NCBI RefSeq assembly: GCF_003033885.1
Contig: NZ_CP024081.1
Coordinates: 5,577,178-5,641,177, forward strand
From: Pseudomonas rhizophila
Lineage (GTDB): Bacteria; Pseudomonadota; Gammaproteobacteria; Pseudomonadales; Pseudomonadaceae
Length of the DNA stretch: 64,000 bases
Direction of reading: 5' to 3'
The notes under the pieces are model-generated. The model saw only the letters and a program-made list of their open reading frames with translations, did not search any database and was not told the origin of the DNA. Shown one piece after another: positions 26,340-34,140 of this stretch (position 1 is its first letter; each line of letters starts with the position of its first letter). Made by a program: the position numbers and the translations under genes.

Positions 26340-29300
26340 TCAGTCGCGCTTGGGCTCGCGAATCTTGTACCAGGCCACATACAGCGCCGGCAGGAACAAC
26401 AACGTCAGCAGGGTGGCGATGATGATCCCGCCGATCATCGCGTAGGCCATCGGCCCCCAGAACACTTCCCGGGCAATCGGGATCATCCCCAGGCTCGCGG
26501 CGGCCGCGGTGAGCAGAATCGGCCGACGCCGATGTTCGGTGGCTTGCACCACCGCATCCCAGGGCTCGTACCCGTCACGTTCATACTCATCTATCTGGGT
26601 CACCAGGATCACCGAGTTGCGGATGATGATGCCGATCAGTGCCAGTATCCCGAGGATCGCCACAAAGCCCATGGGCGTGCCCGTCGGCACCAGCGCCAGC
26701 ACCACGCCGATCAACCCCAGGGGCGCGACGCTGGCAACCAGGAACATCTTCTGCACACTGTGCAGCTGGATCATCAGGAAGGTCGCCATCAAAAACAGCA
26801 TCAGCGGCACGACGCTGGCGATCGGCCCTTGGGCTTTGCTGCTTTCTTCCACCGTCCCCCCGGTGGCGACCTTGTAGCCCGCCGGCAGGCCGGCAGCGAA
26901 TTGATCGATGGCCGGTTGCAGTTGCTTCACCAGATCGGTGGGCTGGATTTCATCGCGCACCGCGGCCTTGATGGTAATGGTGGGCTTGCGGTCGCGACGC
27001 CACACCAGGGGTTGTTCCAGTTCATAGCGCACTGTGGCGAACGCCAGCAGCGGAATGGAGGTGCCGCTCGGCGTGACGATCTGCAAGTTCTGCAGGGTCT
27101 GCGGCGAACCGCGCTCGGCGTCTTCGGCACGACCGACCACGTTGATCAGGTATATGTCGTCATTGACCTGGGTCACCGGCGAACCGCTGACGATACTGTT
27201 CATCAGCCTGGCCACGTCCTCCGAAGACAAGCCCAGTTGCCGCGCCCGGTCTTGGGCAATGTCGATACGCAGCACCTTGCCCGGCTCGTTCCAGTCATAA
27301 ATGATTTCGCCAATGTGGGTGTTCTTGTCCAGTTCGCTGGCAAGTTCGATGGCGTGCTTGCGCACCTGGTCGATGTCCTTGCCGCTGACCCGGTACTGGA
27401 TCGGCCGCCCCACCGGCGGGCCCATTTCCAGGGCCTGCACGTAGCTGCCAATGCCGACGAAGTCCTCGCGCAGACGCTTTTGCAGGCGTTCGGTGAGGGC
27501 CGTGCGCGATTCCAGGCCTTTGCTGACGATCACCAGTTGCGCGTAGTACGGATTCTGCAACTGCTGGTCCAGCGGCAGGTAGAAACGAATCGCGCCCTCA
27601 CCGATGTAGGTGCTCCAGCGCTCGATGTCCGGGTCGCCCTTGAGCGTCGCCTCCAGGCGATCGACCGCCTTGCGGGTCTCGTCCATCGAAGCGTTCTGCG
27701 GCAGGTTCAAGTCCACCAGAATTTCCGGGCGGTCCGAAGACGGGAAGAACTGGTTCTGCACAAAACGCATGCAAAACACCGACAACGCAAACAGCAGCAC
27801 GGTGATGCCAATGGCCCACCAGCGATTGCGCATCGCCCACAGCAAGCCGCCATTGAAAGCCCGGCCGATCCGTCCTGGCTCGTTGCTGTGGGGTTTCACA
27901 TTGGTACTGAGGATGTGCACGCCGATCACCGGGGCGAACAGCACCGCGACGATCCACGACACCAGCATCGCCACGGCAATGACTGCAAACAGGGTAAAGG
28001 TGTACTCGCCGGCGGAGCTGGCGTTCAGGCCGATGGGCACGAACCCGGCCACGGTCACCAGGGTCCCGGTGAGCATCGGGAACGCCGTTGAGGTGTAGGC
28101 GAAGGTCGCGGCCTGCTCCTTGGTTTCACCTTTCTCCAGGCGCGTGACCATCATTTCCACGGTGATCATCGCGTCGTCCACCAGCAGACCGAGGGCGATG
28201 ATCAGCGCACCAAGGGAAATCCGCTGCATGGTGATGCCGCTGTATTCCATGAACACAAAGACCATCGCCAATACCAGCGGAATCGAGCAGGCCACCACCA
28301 GCCCGGCCCGTAAGCCAAGGCTGATAAAGCTGACCACCAGCACGATAATCACCGCCTCGAACAACGCGCTGGTGAAACCGCCGACCGCTTCCTCCACCAC
28401 TTCGGCCTGGTCCGACACGGTATGCACGTCGACGCCCACTGGCAGATCGGCGGTCAGTTCGTTCATGCGCGCGTGCAGTGCCTTGCCGAATTCCTGGATG
28501 TTGCCGCCCTTCTTCATCGCAATGGCCAGGCCAATGGCCGGCGTGCCATTGAAGCGAAACATTGGGGTCGCGGGGTCGACATAACCGCGACTGATGTCAG
28601 CGATGTCGGCCAGGCGATAAAAACGATCATTGAGCCGCAGATTGACGTTGGCCAGGTCCTTTTCCGACTGGAACTGCCCGGAAGTGCGTACGGAAATCCG
28701 CTCCGGCCCGGCGTCGATCACCCCGGCGGGAGTCACAGCGTTCTGGGATTGCAGGCTCTGCACCACCTGGCGCTGATCAATACCCAGCGCGGCGAGCTTG
28801 CGGGTCGAAAAATTCAGGTACAGGACTTCATCCTGCTCGCCCACCATCTCGACCTTGCCCAGGCCCGGTACCTCACGGATTTCGGCGCGCACTTGCTCCA
28901 CATAATCGCGCAACTGACGCATCGAAAGCCCGTCGCCGGTGAAGGCATAGACCGACCCGTACACATCGCCGAATTCGTCGTTGAATCCCGGGCCCTGCAG
29001 GCCCTGGGGGAAGTCACCACGGATGTCGTCGATCTTCTTGCGAACCTGATACCAGATCCCGGGGATTTCCTCGGCGTCGGTGGTATCGCGCAGGTACACG
29101 AACACCGTCGACTCCCCTGGTCGGGTATAGCTTTTGACATAGTCGAGAGAGTCGAGCTCTTCGAGTTTTTTCTCGATGCGGTCGGTGACCTGCTTGAGGG
29201 TTTCCTCCTGGGTCGCGCCAGGCCAACGAGTCTGGATGACCATGGTCTTGATGGTGAACGAGGGGTCTTCTTCGCGCCCCAGGTTCATGTAGGAAAACAC

Positions 29301-29387
29301 CCCCATCAACAGGGCGACGAACATTAAGTACCAAACAAACGACTGATGCCGCAGGGCCCATTCGGATAAGTTGAAAGGCCCTTTCAT
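26340..29387 (-). CDS. triC: RND efflux permease, TriC-like
   Basis: 1015 residues, the size of P. aeruginosa TriC. It is a proton-driven inner-membrane transporter with twelve membrane helices and two large periplasmic loops. Helix 4 carries the proton-relay aspartates in LGLLVDDAMITVEMMV, and the family motifs RPGESTVFVYL and ILALIGIIIRNSVIL are present. It is the last gene of a three-gene operon with two different lipoprotein adaptors, the arrangement specific to TriABC, which in P. aeruginosa exports triclosan through OpmH. The start overlaps the previous gene by four bases. No outer-membrane channel gene is adjacent. Confidence 0.9.
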   Translation of the reverse strand: MKGPFNLSEWALRHQSFVWYLMFVALLMGVFSYMNLGREEDPSFTIKTMVIQTRWPGATQEETLKQVTDRIEKKLEELDSLDYVKSYTRPGESTVFVYLRDTTDAEEIPGIWYQVRKKIDDIRGDFPQGLQGPGFNDEFGDVYGSVYAFTGDGLSMRQLRDYVEQVRAEIREVPGLGKVEMVGEQDEVLYLNFSTRKLAALGIDQRQVVQSLQSQNAVTPAGVIDAGPERISVRTSGQFQSEKDLANVNLRLNDRFYRLADIADISRGYVDPATPMFRFNGTPAIGLAIAMKKGGNIQEFGKALHARMNELTADLPVGVDVHTVSDQAEVVEEAVGGFTSALFEAVIIVLVVSFISLGLRAGLVVACSIPLVLAMVFVFMEYSGITMQRISLGALIIALGLLVDDAMITVEMMVTRLEKGETKEQAATFAYTSTAFPMLTGTLVTVAGFVPIGLNASSAGEYTFTLFAVIAVAMLVSWIVAVLFAPVIGVHILSTNVKPHSNEPGRIGRAFNGGLLWAMRNRWWAIGITVLLFALSVFCMRFVQNQFFPSSDRPEILVDLNLPQNASMDETRKAVDRLEATLKGDPDIERWSTYIGEGAIRFYLPLDQQLQNPYYAQLVIVSKGLESRTALTERLQKRLREDFVGIGSYVQALEMGPPVGRPIQYRVSGKDIDQVRKHAIELASELDKNTHIGEIIYDWNEPGKVLRIDIAQDRARQLGLSSEDVARLMNSIVSGSPVTQVNDDIYLINVVGRAEDAERGSPQTLQNLQIVTPSGTSIPLLAFATVRYELEQPLVWRRDRKPTITIKAAVRDEIQPTDLVKQLQPAIDQFAAGLPAGYKVATGGTVEESSKAQGPIASVVPLMLFLMATFLMIQLHSVQKMFLVASVAPLGLIGVVLALVPTGTPMGFVAILGILALIGIIIRNSVILVTQIDEYERDGYEPWDAVVQATEHRRRPILLTAAAASLGMIPIAREVFWGPMAYAMIGGIIIATLLTLLFLPALYVAWYKIREPKRD

Positions 29388-30448
29388 CGTGCGTCCTCGT
29401 CGAGTTTCACTTTCTGCCCCGGCTGGAGGCTGTTCACACCGGCGCTGACCACACGGTCGCCGGGCTTGATGCCATTGGCCACCAGCACCGAGTCGGTGGA
29501 GCGGCTGAGAATCCTCACCTCTCGGGGGGAAACGGTCTGACTCTGCGGATCGACAAGCCAGATCCGCGTTGTGCCATCAACCTCTTGCAAGGCACTGAGC
29601 GGCAGCTCGATGCGCGGCTCGATGGTTGAGCTCAGGGTCACGCTGATGGCCGTGCCCAGGCGAAAGCCTGGCGGTGTATCGCCCAGGGTCAGCCGTGCGC
29701 GGCGCGTGCGGGTGGCGCTTTGGGCCTGGGGTTCGATCTCGCGCACGGTGGCGGTCGTGCGGATGCTCGGGTCCAGTTCCCCGGCAACCTCGAACACGAC
29801 ATCGGCGGGCAGGCGCTCAGCCAGGCCGGCCGGCAGGTCGATCACCGCTTCCTTGATGTCCGGGCGCGCCAGGGTCACCACTTGCTGGCCGGCAGTGACC
29901 ACCTGCCCGGCCTCGGCATTCCAGGCCGTGACGACGGCATCGTGGTCGGTGTGCAACTGGCTGTAGTTGAGTTGGTCGCGAGCCTGCTCCACCGATGCAC
30001 GGGCCTGTTCCAGGGAAGCCGCGGTGGTTTTCAGATCGGTCTGGGCAATGTCCAGTTGCGCCTGAGCGCCGACACCACGGTCGAACAACTGCTGCTGGCG
30101 ACGGGCATTGGCCTGGGCATTGATGTACTGCGCCTCAATCCGCGCCAGGTCGCCCTGGGCGGCGCGCAACTGGTTCTGTTGATCGGTGGGGTCGAGGGTA
30201 GCGAGCAAATCACCCTTCTTCACTTCGGCGCCGACATCGACGTTGCGGCTGGCGATCCGTCCCGGCACGCGGAACCCCACATTGGTCTCGTAACGGGCCT
30301 GGATGCTGCCCGCGAAGCGCCCAAGGGCTTGCTGGTCGAGCGCGCGAACCTCGATGGACAACACCGGGCGCACCGGCTCAGGTGGCGGCTCTTCCTTCGA
30401 GCACGCCGCCAGCAACAGGCCAGCCGAGACCATCCATAAACGCTTCAT
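29384..30448 (-). CDS. triB: RND periplasmic adaptor lipoprotein, TriB-like
   Basis: 354 residues. A lipoprotein signal ends at LLLAACSKEE (Cys16). The adaptor order is present: beta-barrel and lipoyl halves (GRIASRNVDVGAEVKKGDLL, then AEAGQVVTAGQQVVTL), a coiled-coil hairpin between (residues about 85-165, rich in Q and A), and a membrane-proximal domain ending KPGDRVVSAGVNSLQPGQK. It bridges the TriC-like permease to an outer-membrane channel. Its start and stop each overlap a neighbour by four bases. Confidence 0.9.
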   Translation of the reverse strand: MKRLWMVSAGLLLAACSKEEPPPEPVRPVLSIEVRALDQQALGRFAGSIQARYETNVGFRVPGRIASRNVDVGAEVKKGDLLATLDPTDQQNQLRAAQGDLARIEAQYINAQANARRQQQLFDRGVGAQAQLDIAQTDLKTTAASLEQARASVEQARDQLNYSQLHTDHDAVVTAWNAEAGQVVTAGQQVVTLARPDIKEAVIDLPAGLAERLPADVVFEVAGELDPSIRTTATVREIEPQAQSATRTRRARLTLGDTPPGFRLGTAISVTLSSTIEPRIELPLSALQEVDGTTRIWLVDPQSQTVSPREVRILSRSTDSVLVANGIKPGDRVVSAGVNSLQPGQKVKLDEDAR

Positions 30449-31548
30449 GGCTGGACTCCCGTCGGGGATTTCTCATGGGTATTTTCAGCGATCTCTACGC
30501 GCACGCCGGGATGCAGCAATTGCCCACCTGCAGTGACCACGGTCTCACCCCCCTTGAGCCCGTCGCTGATGATGACCTTTCCAGTGAGATACCGGCCGAC
30601 GGTGACATTGTGCAACTGCGCCTTGCCTGCATCGTCCACCAGCCACACCGCCGGATCGTGAAGGTTCTTGGTCAGCGCCGACCAGGGCAGTTCCACGGCG
30701 GTCTTGCCGGCAGACTTGGCGGTGGCACTGACCACCGAACCCAGGCGCATGCCTTCGGGTAACTCACTGAGCGTCACCTTGACCTGCACGGTGCCGGTTT
30801 CAGCGGAAACCGCCGGGGTGATCTCGCGCACCGTACCGGTGGTCTTGATGGCCGGGTTGTCCAGCAGGCTAATGACGATGGCGGGATCCGAGGGCGGTTC
30901 GCGCAACAGTGACTCGTAGATATTGAACACGGCGTCGCGCTCTCCGTCCTGGGCCAGGCTGAAGATCGGTTCCGTGGCCTGCACCACCTGGCCGACCTCC
31001 GCCTGCCGTGCCGTGATGATGCCCGGAGCCTCGGCGATCAGCGCGGTATAGCTCAGTTGTTCGCGGGCGTTGGCCAACTGGGCCTGGGCAGCGGTCAGCG
31101 CACTCTGGCTGCTGCGCAGTTGCGCCTGGGCCGTGTCATATTCGCTCTGGCTGGTATAACCCTTGGGCAAGAGTTTTTGCTGGCGCACGAACGCCGCCGC
31201 ACTCTGCTTGACCCGCGCCTGTTCGGCAGCCACCTGAGCCTGGGCGGAGTCGACACGAGTCTGCAGATCCTGGGGGTCGAGCCGGGCGAGCACCTGTCGG
31301 GCCGAAACCCGGTCACCGACATCCACCTTGCGCTCGACGATCTTGCCGGCCACGCGGAACGACAGATCGGTCTGCACCCGAGCCTGGACGTCACCGGTGA
31401 GGGTCACCGAGGCGGCATATTCGGTGGGCACGGCCTGTTGCACGAAAACCCTCGGCAGGGCCTTTTCCTCGGGTTTTTCATCACCGCATCCGGCCAACAC
31501 CACACACAAGCCAAGGCCAACCAGAACTTTACTTCGAGGACCAGCCAT
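30445..31548 (-). CDS. triA: RND periplasmic adaptor lipoprotein, TriA-like
   Basis: 367 residues. The lipobox LAGC places the acylated cysteine at residue 21. Like the next gene it is an HlyD-fold adaptor (GKIVERKVDVGDRVSARQVL and AEVGQVVQATEPIFSL lipoyl halves around a coiled-coil hairpin), but the two differ clearly in sequence, so they are unlike partners rather than recent copies. AAAGGAG precedes the ATG, making it the operon's first gene. Two unlike adaptors with one permease match TriA and TriB, both of which are needed in P. aeruginosa. Confidence 0.9.
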   Translation of the reverse strand: MAGPRSKVLVGLGLCVVLAGCGDEKPEEKALPRVFVQQAVPTEYAASVTLTGDVQARVQTDLSFRVAGKIVERKVDVGDRVSARQVLARLDPQDLQTRVDSAQAQVAAEQARVKQSAAAFVRQQKLLPKGYTSQSEYDTAQAQLRSSQSALTAAQAQLANAREQLSYTALIAEAPGIITARQAEVGQVVQATEPIFSLAQDGERDAVFNIYESLLREPPSDPAIVISLLDNPAIKTTGTVREITPAVSAETGTVQVKVTLSELPEGMRLGSVVSATAKSAGKTAVELPWSALTKNLHDPAVWLVDDAGKAQLHNVTVGRYLTGKVIISDGLKGGETVVTAGGQLLHPGVRVEIAENTHEKSPTGVQP

Positions 31549-31565
31549 GCAGACTCCTTTGCGTT

Positions 31566-31577
31566 GTACGGACGTAC
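31566..31577. promoter_or_regulatory. Small palindrome upstream of the efflux operon
   Basis: GTACGGACGTAC (5-base arms, 2-base centre) lies 18 bases before the triA start, in the gap shared with the divergent ATPase gene. It could be a repressor half-site pair; no regulator gene is adjacent. Confidence 0.3.
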
Positions 31578-31690
31578 CAGTGACGATACGACTGTGAGCT
31601 TAGAACAGGGTTCAACACCTGCCACAGGATCACAATGGATACACCCATCAGGCAGACTAGTGCCTTTGCGGCAGCGGGAAAAATTTGCAC

Positions 31691-32851
31691 ATGCTCAAGA
31701 CACTGGCGGTGGCCAACTACCGCTCGATCAACAAACTGGTGATCCCCCTGGGCCGGCTGAACCTGATCACCGGCCCCAACGGCAGTGGCAAATCCAATCT
31801 GTATCGTGCCCTGCGCCTGTTGGCGGAGACCGCCCAGGGTGGCGTGGTCAACGCCCTGGCCCGCGAAGGCGGGCTGGACTCGACCTTCTGGGCCGGGCCG
31901 GAAGTGATCAGCCGGCGTATGCGCAACGGCGAGGTGCCCATCGGAGCTACGGTGCGGCTCAGCACGAAACGCCTGCGCCTGGGTTTTGCCGGGGAAGATT
32001 TCAGCTATTCGATTTCCCTCGGCCTGCCGGAACCGAGTTTGTCCGCGTTTTCGCTGGACCCTGAAATCAAGCGCGAATGCATCTGGGCCGGCCCGGTGTT
32101 TCGTCCCGCCAGCCTGCTGGTGGATCGCAACGGGCCCATGATCCGTGCCCGGGACGGTCGCACCTGGGACGTCCTGGCTCAGTACACGCCCACCTTTGAC
32201 AGTTTGTTCGACCAGGTCGGCAGCCTGCGCACCTCACCGGAGGTGCTGCAGATGCGCGAGTCCATTCGTCGCTGGCGCTTCTATGACCACTTTCGCAGCG
32301 ACGCCGACGCCCCGGCGCGCCAGCCGCAACTGGGCACCCGCACGCCGGTGCTGCACCACGACGGGCGTGACCTGGCCGCTGCCCTGCAAACCATTCTTGA
32401 GATCGGCGACGATCAAGCCTTGCACTCGTCCATCAGCGACGCATTCCCCGGTGCCCGGCTGCATGTCGAGAAACTGCAAGGCGGGCGTTTCGGCATCGAG
32501 TTTCATCAGCATGGCTTGCTGCGCCCGCTGTCGGCCGCCGAACTTTCCGACGGGACCCTGCGCTATCTGCTGCTGATAGCCGCACTGCTCACCCCGCGCC
32601 CACCCTCGCTGATGGTGCTCAACGAACCGGAAACCAGCCTGCACCCGGACCTGTTGCCGGCCCTGGCGCGGTTGATCATCCGCGCTTCAGCGCACTGTCA
32701 GGTCTGGGTGGTCTCCCATGCCCGGCGCTTGATCACCGCCTTGCAGCAGGACAACGACTGCAATTGCATCGTGCTGGAGAAAGATCTGGGCCAGACCGGG
32801 ATCGTCGGCCAGGGAATACTGGATGCGCCGGCCTGGAGCTGGCCGGATTGA
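31691..32851 (+). CDS. AAA family ATPase (RecF/SMC-like, COG4637 type)
   Basis: 386 residues from the ATG at 31691. Walker A is ITGPNGSGKSNLYRAL near residue 27; the ABC-like signature region is LSAAELSDGTLRYLLLIAAL and Walker B with the catalytic acid is LMVLNEPETSLHPDLLP near 300, followed by the switch histidine in VWVVSHARRLI. It is a stand-alone overcoming-lysogeny/SMC-hinge-less ATPase of unknown role. Family members turn up singly in chromosomes and, in other contexts, next to nuclease partners in defence systems; no nuclease gene is next to this one. It diverges from the efflux operon. Confidence 0.85.
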   Translation: MLKTLAVANYRSINKLVIPLGRLNLITGPNGSGKSNLYRALRLLAETAQGGVVNALAREGGLDSTFWAGPEVISRRMRNGEVPIGATVRLSTKRLRLGFAGEDFSYSISLGLPEPSLSAFSLDPEIKRECIWAGPVFRPASLLVDRNGPMIRARDGRTWDVLAQYTPTFDSLFDQVGSLRTSPEVLQMRESIRRWRFYDHFRSDADAPARQPQLGTRTPVLHHDGRDLAAALQTILEIGDDQALHSSISDAFPGARLHVEKLQGGRFGIEFHQHGLLRPLSAAELSDGTLRYLLLIAALLTPRPPSLMVLNEPETSLHPDLLPALARLIIRASAHCQVWVVSHARRLITALQQDNDCNCIVLEKDLGQTGIVGQGILDAPAWSWPD

Positions 32852-32988
32852 TCGACGGTATTTGCAGGGGCCAAGTAAGAAGGCTATTTTTCCACTGGCT
32901 GTAGGACGGGTCTATTTCTCGACGGACCTCTCCAAGGAACCGCAGCTTATGGCCAGACTGCCTGGCCCCCATCACAAGGAAGATCACA

Positions 32989-33084
32989 ATGGCTGACGTG
33001 AAAGCCCCGCAACACCTCGACCCACGCGACATCGTCAAACTGCTCGTGGCCCTGCGCCGCGCATTGAAAAAACCGCCTGCATAG
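32989..33084 (+). CDS. Possible 31-residue small protein
   Basis: A short ORF with a good ribosome site (AAGGA eight bases upstream of the ATG). It starts MADVKAPQHLDPRDIVKLLV and ends RRALKKPPA, so the middle could form a basic amphipathic helix. The surrounding 32852-33180 gap holds no other gene on either strand apart from the metQ terminator. Expression is unproven; it is listed because both the start context and the composition look like a real peptide. Confidence 0.4.
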   Translation: MADVKAPQHLDPRDIVKLLVALRRALKKPPA

Positions 33085-33116
33085 CTACATCGATCAAGAC
33101 GGGTTCTGAGCGTCGG

Positions 33117-33147
33117 CACAAAAAAAACGCCGACGCTGGCAAAGCCG
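33117..33147 (-). terminator. Rho-independent terminator of metQ copy 2
   Basis: Read on the minus strand, AACGCCGACG, a short loop and CGTCGGCGTT are followed by a run of T. It lies about 35 bases past the metQ stop. Confidence 0.92.
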
Positions 33148-33180
33148 TCGGCGTTGAAACTTAAAATCCCTGCTGTTCGA

Positions 33181-33963
33181 TCAGAACGCCGGCAGTACCG
33201 CGCCGCTGTATTTCTTCTCGATAAATGCCTTCACTTCCGGGCTGGTCAGGGCCTTGGCCAGTTTCTGCATGGCCGGGCTGTCCTTGTTGTCCGGGCGGGC
33301 CACCAGGAAGTTCACGTACGGCGAATCCGAACCTTCGATCACCAGCGCATCCTTGGCCGGGTTAAGACCCGCTTCCAGGGCGTAGTTGGTGTTGATCATG
33401 TCCAGGTCGACCTGATCCAGCACACGCGGCAGCATGGCCGATTCCAGCTCCTTGAACTGAAAGTTTTTCGGGTTCTTGGCGATGTCCTTGGGCGTGGCCA
33501 GGGCGTTTTTCGGGTCCTTGAGCTCGATCAGGCCCGCCTTCTGCAACAGGATCAGGGCGCGACCACTGTTGCTGCCTTCGTTGGGGATGGCGATGGTCGC
33601 GCCGTCCTTGAGTTCGGCCAGGCTTTTGACTTTCTTCGAGTAACCACCGAACGGTTCCACATGCACGCCGATCACGGTCACCAGATCGGTGCCTTTGCCT
33701 TCGTTGAAGCTCTTGAGATACGGCAGGGTCTGGAAGTAGTTGGCGTCCAGGCGCTTCTGATCAACCTGTACGTTGGGTTGAACGTAGTCGGTGAACACCT
33801 TGATTTGCAGGTCCACGCCTTCTTTGGCCAGGGCCGGCTTGATCAGCTCAAGGATTTCAGCGTGGGGCACCGGGGTGGCCGCCACGACGAGTTTCTCCGC
33901 CGCCTGGGCCAGACCCGAGGTCAGGGCTGCTGCCAACGCGGTGAATAACAGAACCTTTTTCAT
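33181..33963 (-). CDS. metQ: MetQ/NlpA family substrate-binding protein (copy 2, orphan)
   Basis: 260 residues. It has a signal peptide (MKKVLLFTALAAALTSGLAQA) with no lipobox, then AATPVPHAEILELIKP, VDQKRLDANYFQTLPYL, VEPFGGYSKKVKSLAELKDG in parts, and PNEGSNSGRALILLQKAGLI. These are strong MetQ signatures, closer to authentic D/L-methionine-binding proteins than copy 1. AAGGA precedes the ATG. It has its own terminator and no metNI genes beside it, so it must use a transporter encoded elsewhere. A sigma-54-like promoter lies 45 bases upstream. Confidence 0.93.
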   Translation of the reverse strand: MKKVLLFTALAAALTSGLAQAAEKLVVAATPVPHAEILELIKPALAKEGVDLQIKVFTDYVQPNVQVDQKRLDANYFQTLPYLKSFNEGKGTDLVTVIGVHVEPFGGYSKKVKSLAELKDGATIAIPNEGSNSGRALILLQKAGLIELKDPKNALATPKDIAKNPKNFQFKELESAMLPRVLDQVDLDMINTNYALEAGLNPAKDALVIEGSDSPYVNFLVARPDNKDSPAMQKLAKALTSPEVKAFIEKKYSGAVLPAF

Positions 33964-34007
33964 GCAGTGTCCTTATCGAAGATCACCGTCGTCATGGACC
34001 ACGGTCA

Positions 34008-34023
34008 AACAATGGAAGTGCCA
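34008..34023 (-). promoter_or_regulatory. Candidate sigma-54 promoter of metQ copy 2
   Basis: On the minus strand TGGCACT, four bases, TTGTT matches the -24/-12 consensus TGGCACG-N4-TTGCW with the correct spacing; the mismatches are the last base of the -24 block and the C of the -12 GC. The -12 end lies 45 bases before the metQ ATG. An IR (CCAGCGA, 7 bases, TCGCTGG; 34021-34041) abuts its upstream side. Confidence 0.4.
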
Positions 34024-34140
34024 GCGAAGTGCTATCGCTGGCGTGATGTGGACGATACCGATATTTTTTATGCCTTAACAATATCTTTTATTGAGGTACT
34101 TATACCCAAAATCCATAAATGAGCAGGCGTAATTTCCTCG

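Noticed and set aside
31691..32851. AAA ATPase as part of an anti-phage system
   Set aside because: It stands alone, divergent from an efflux operon, with no nuclease or other defence gene next to it.
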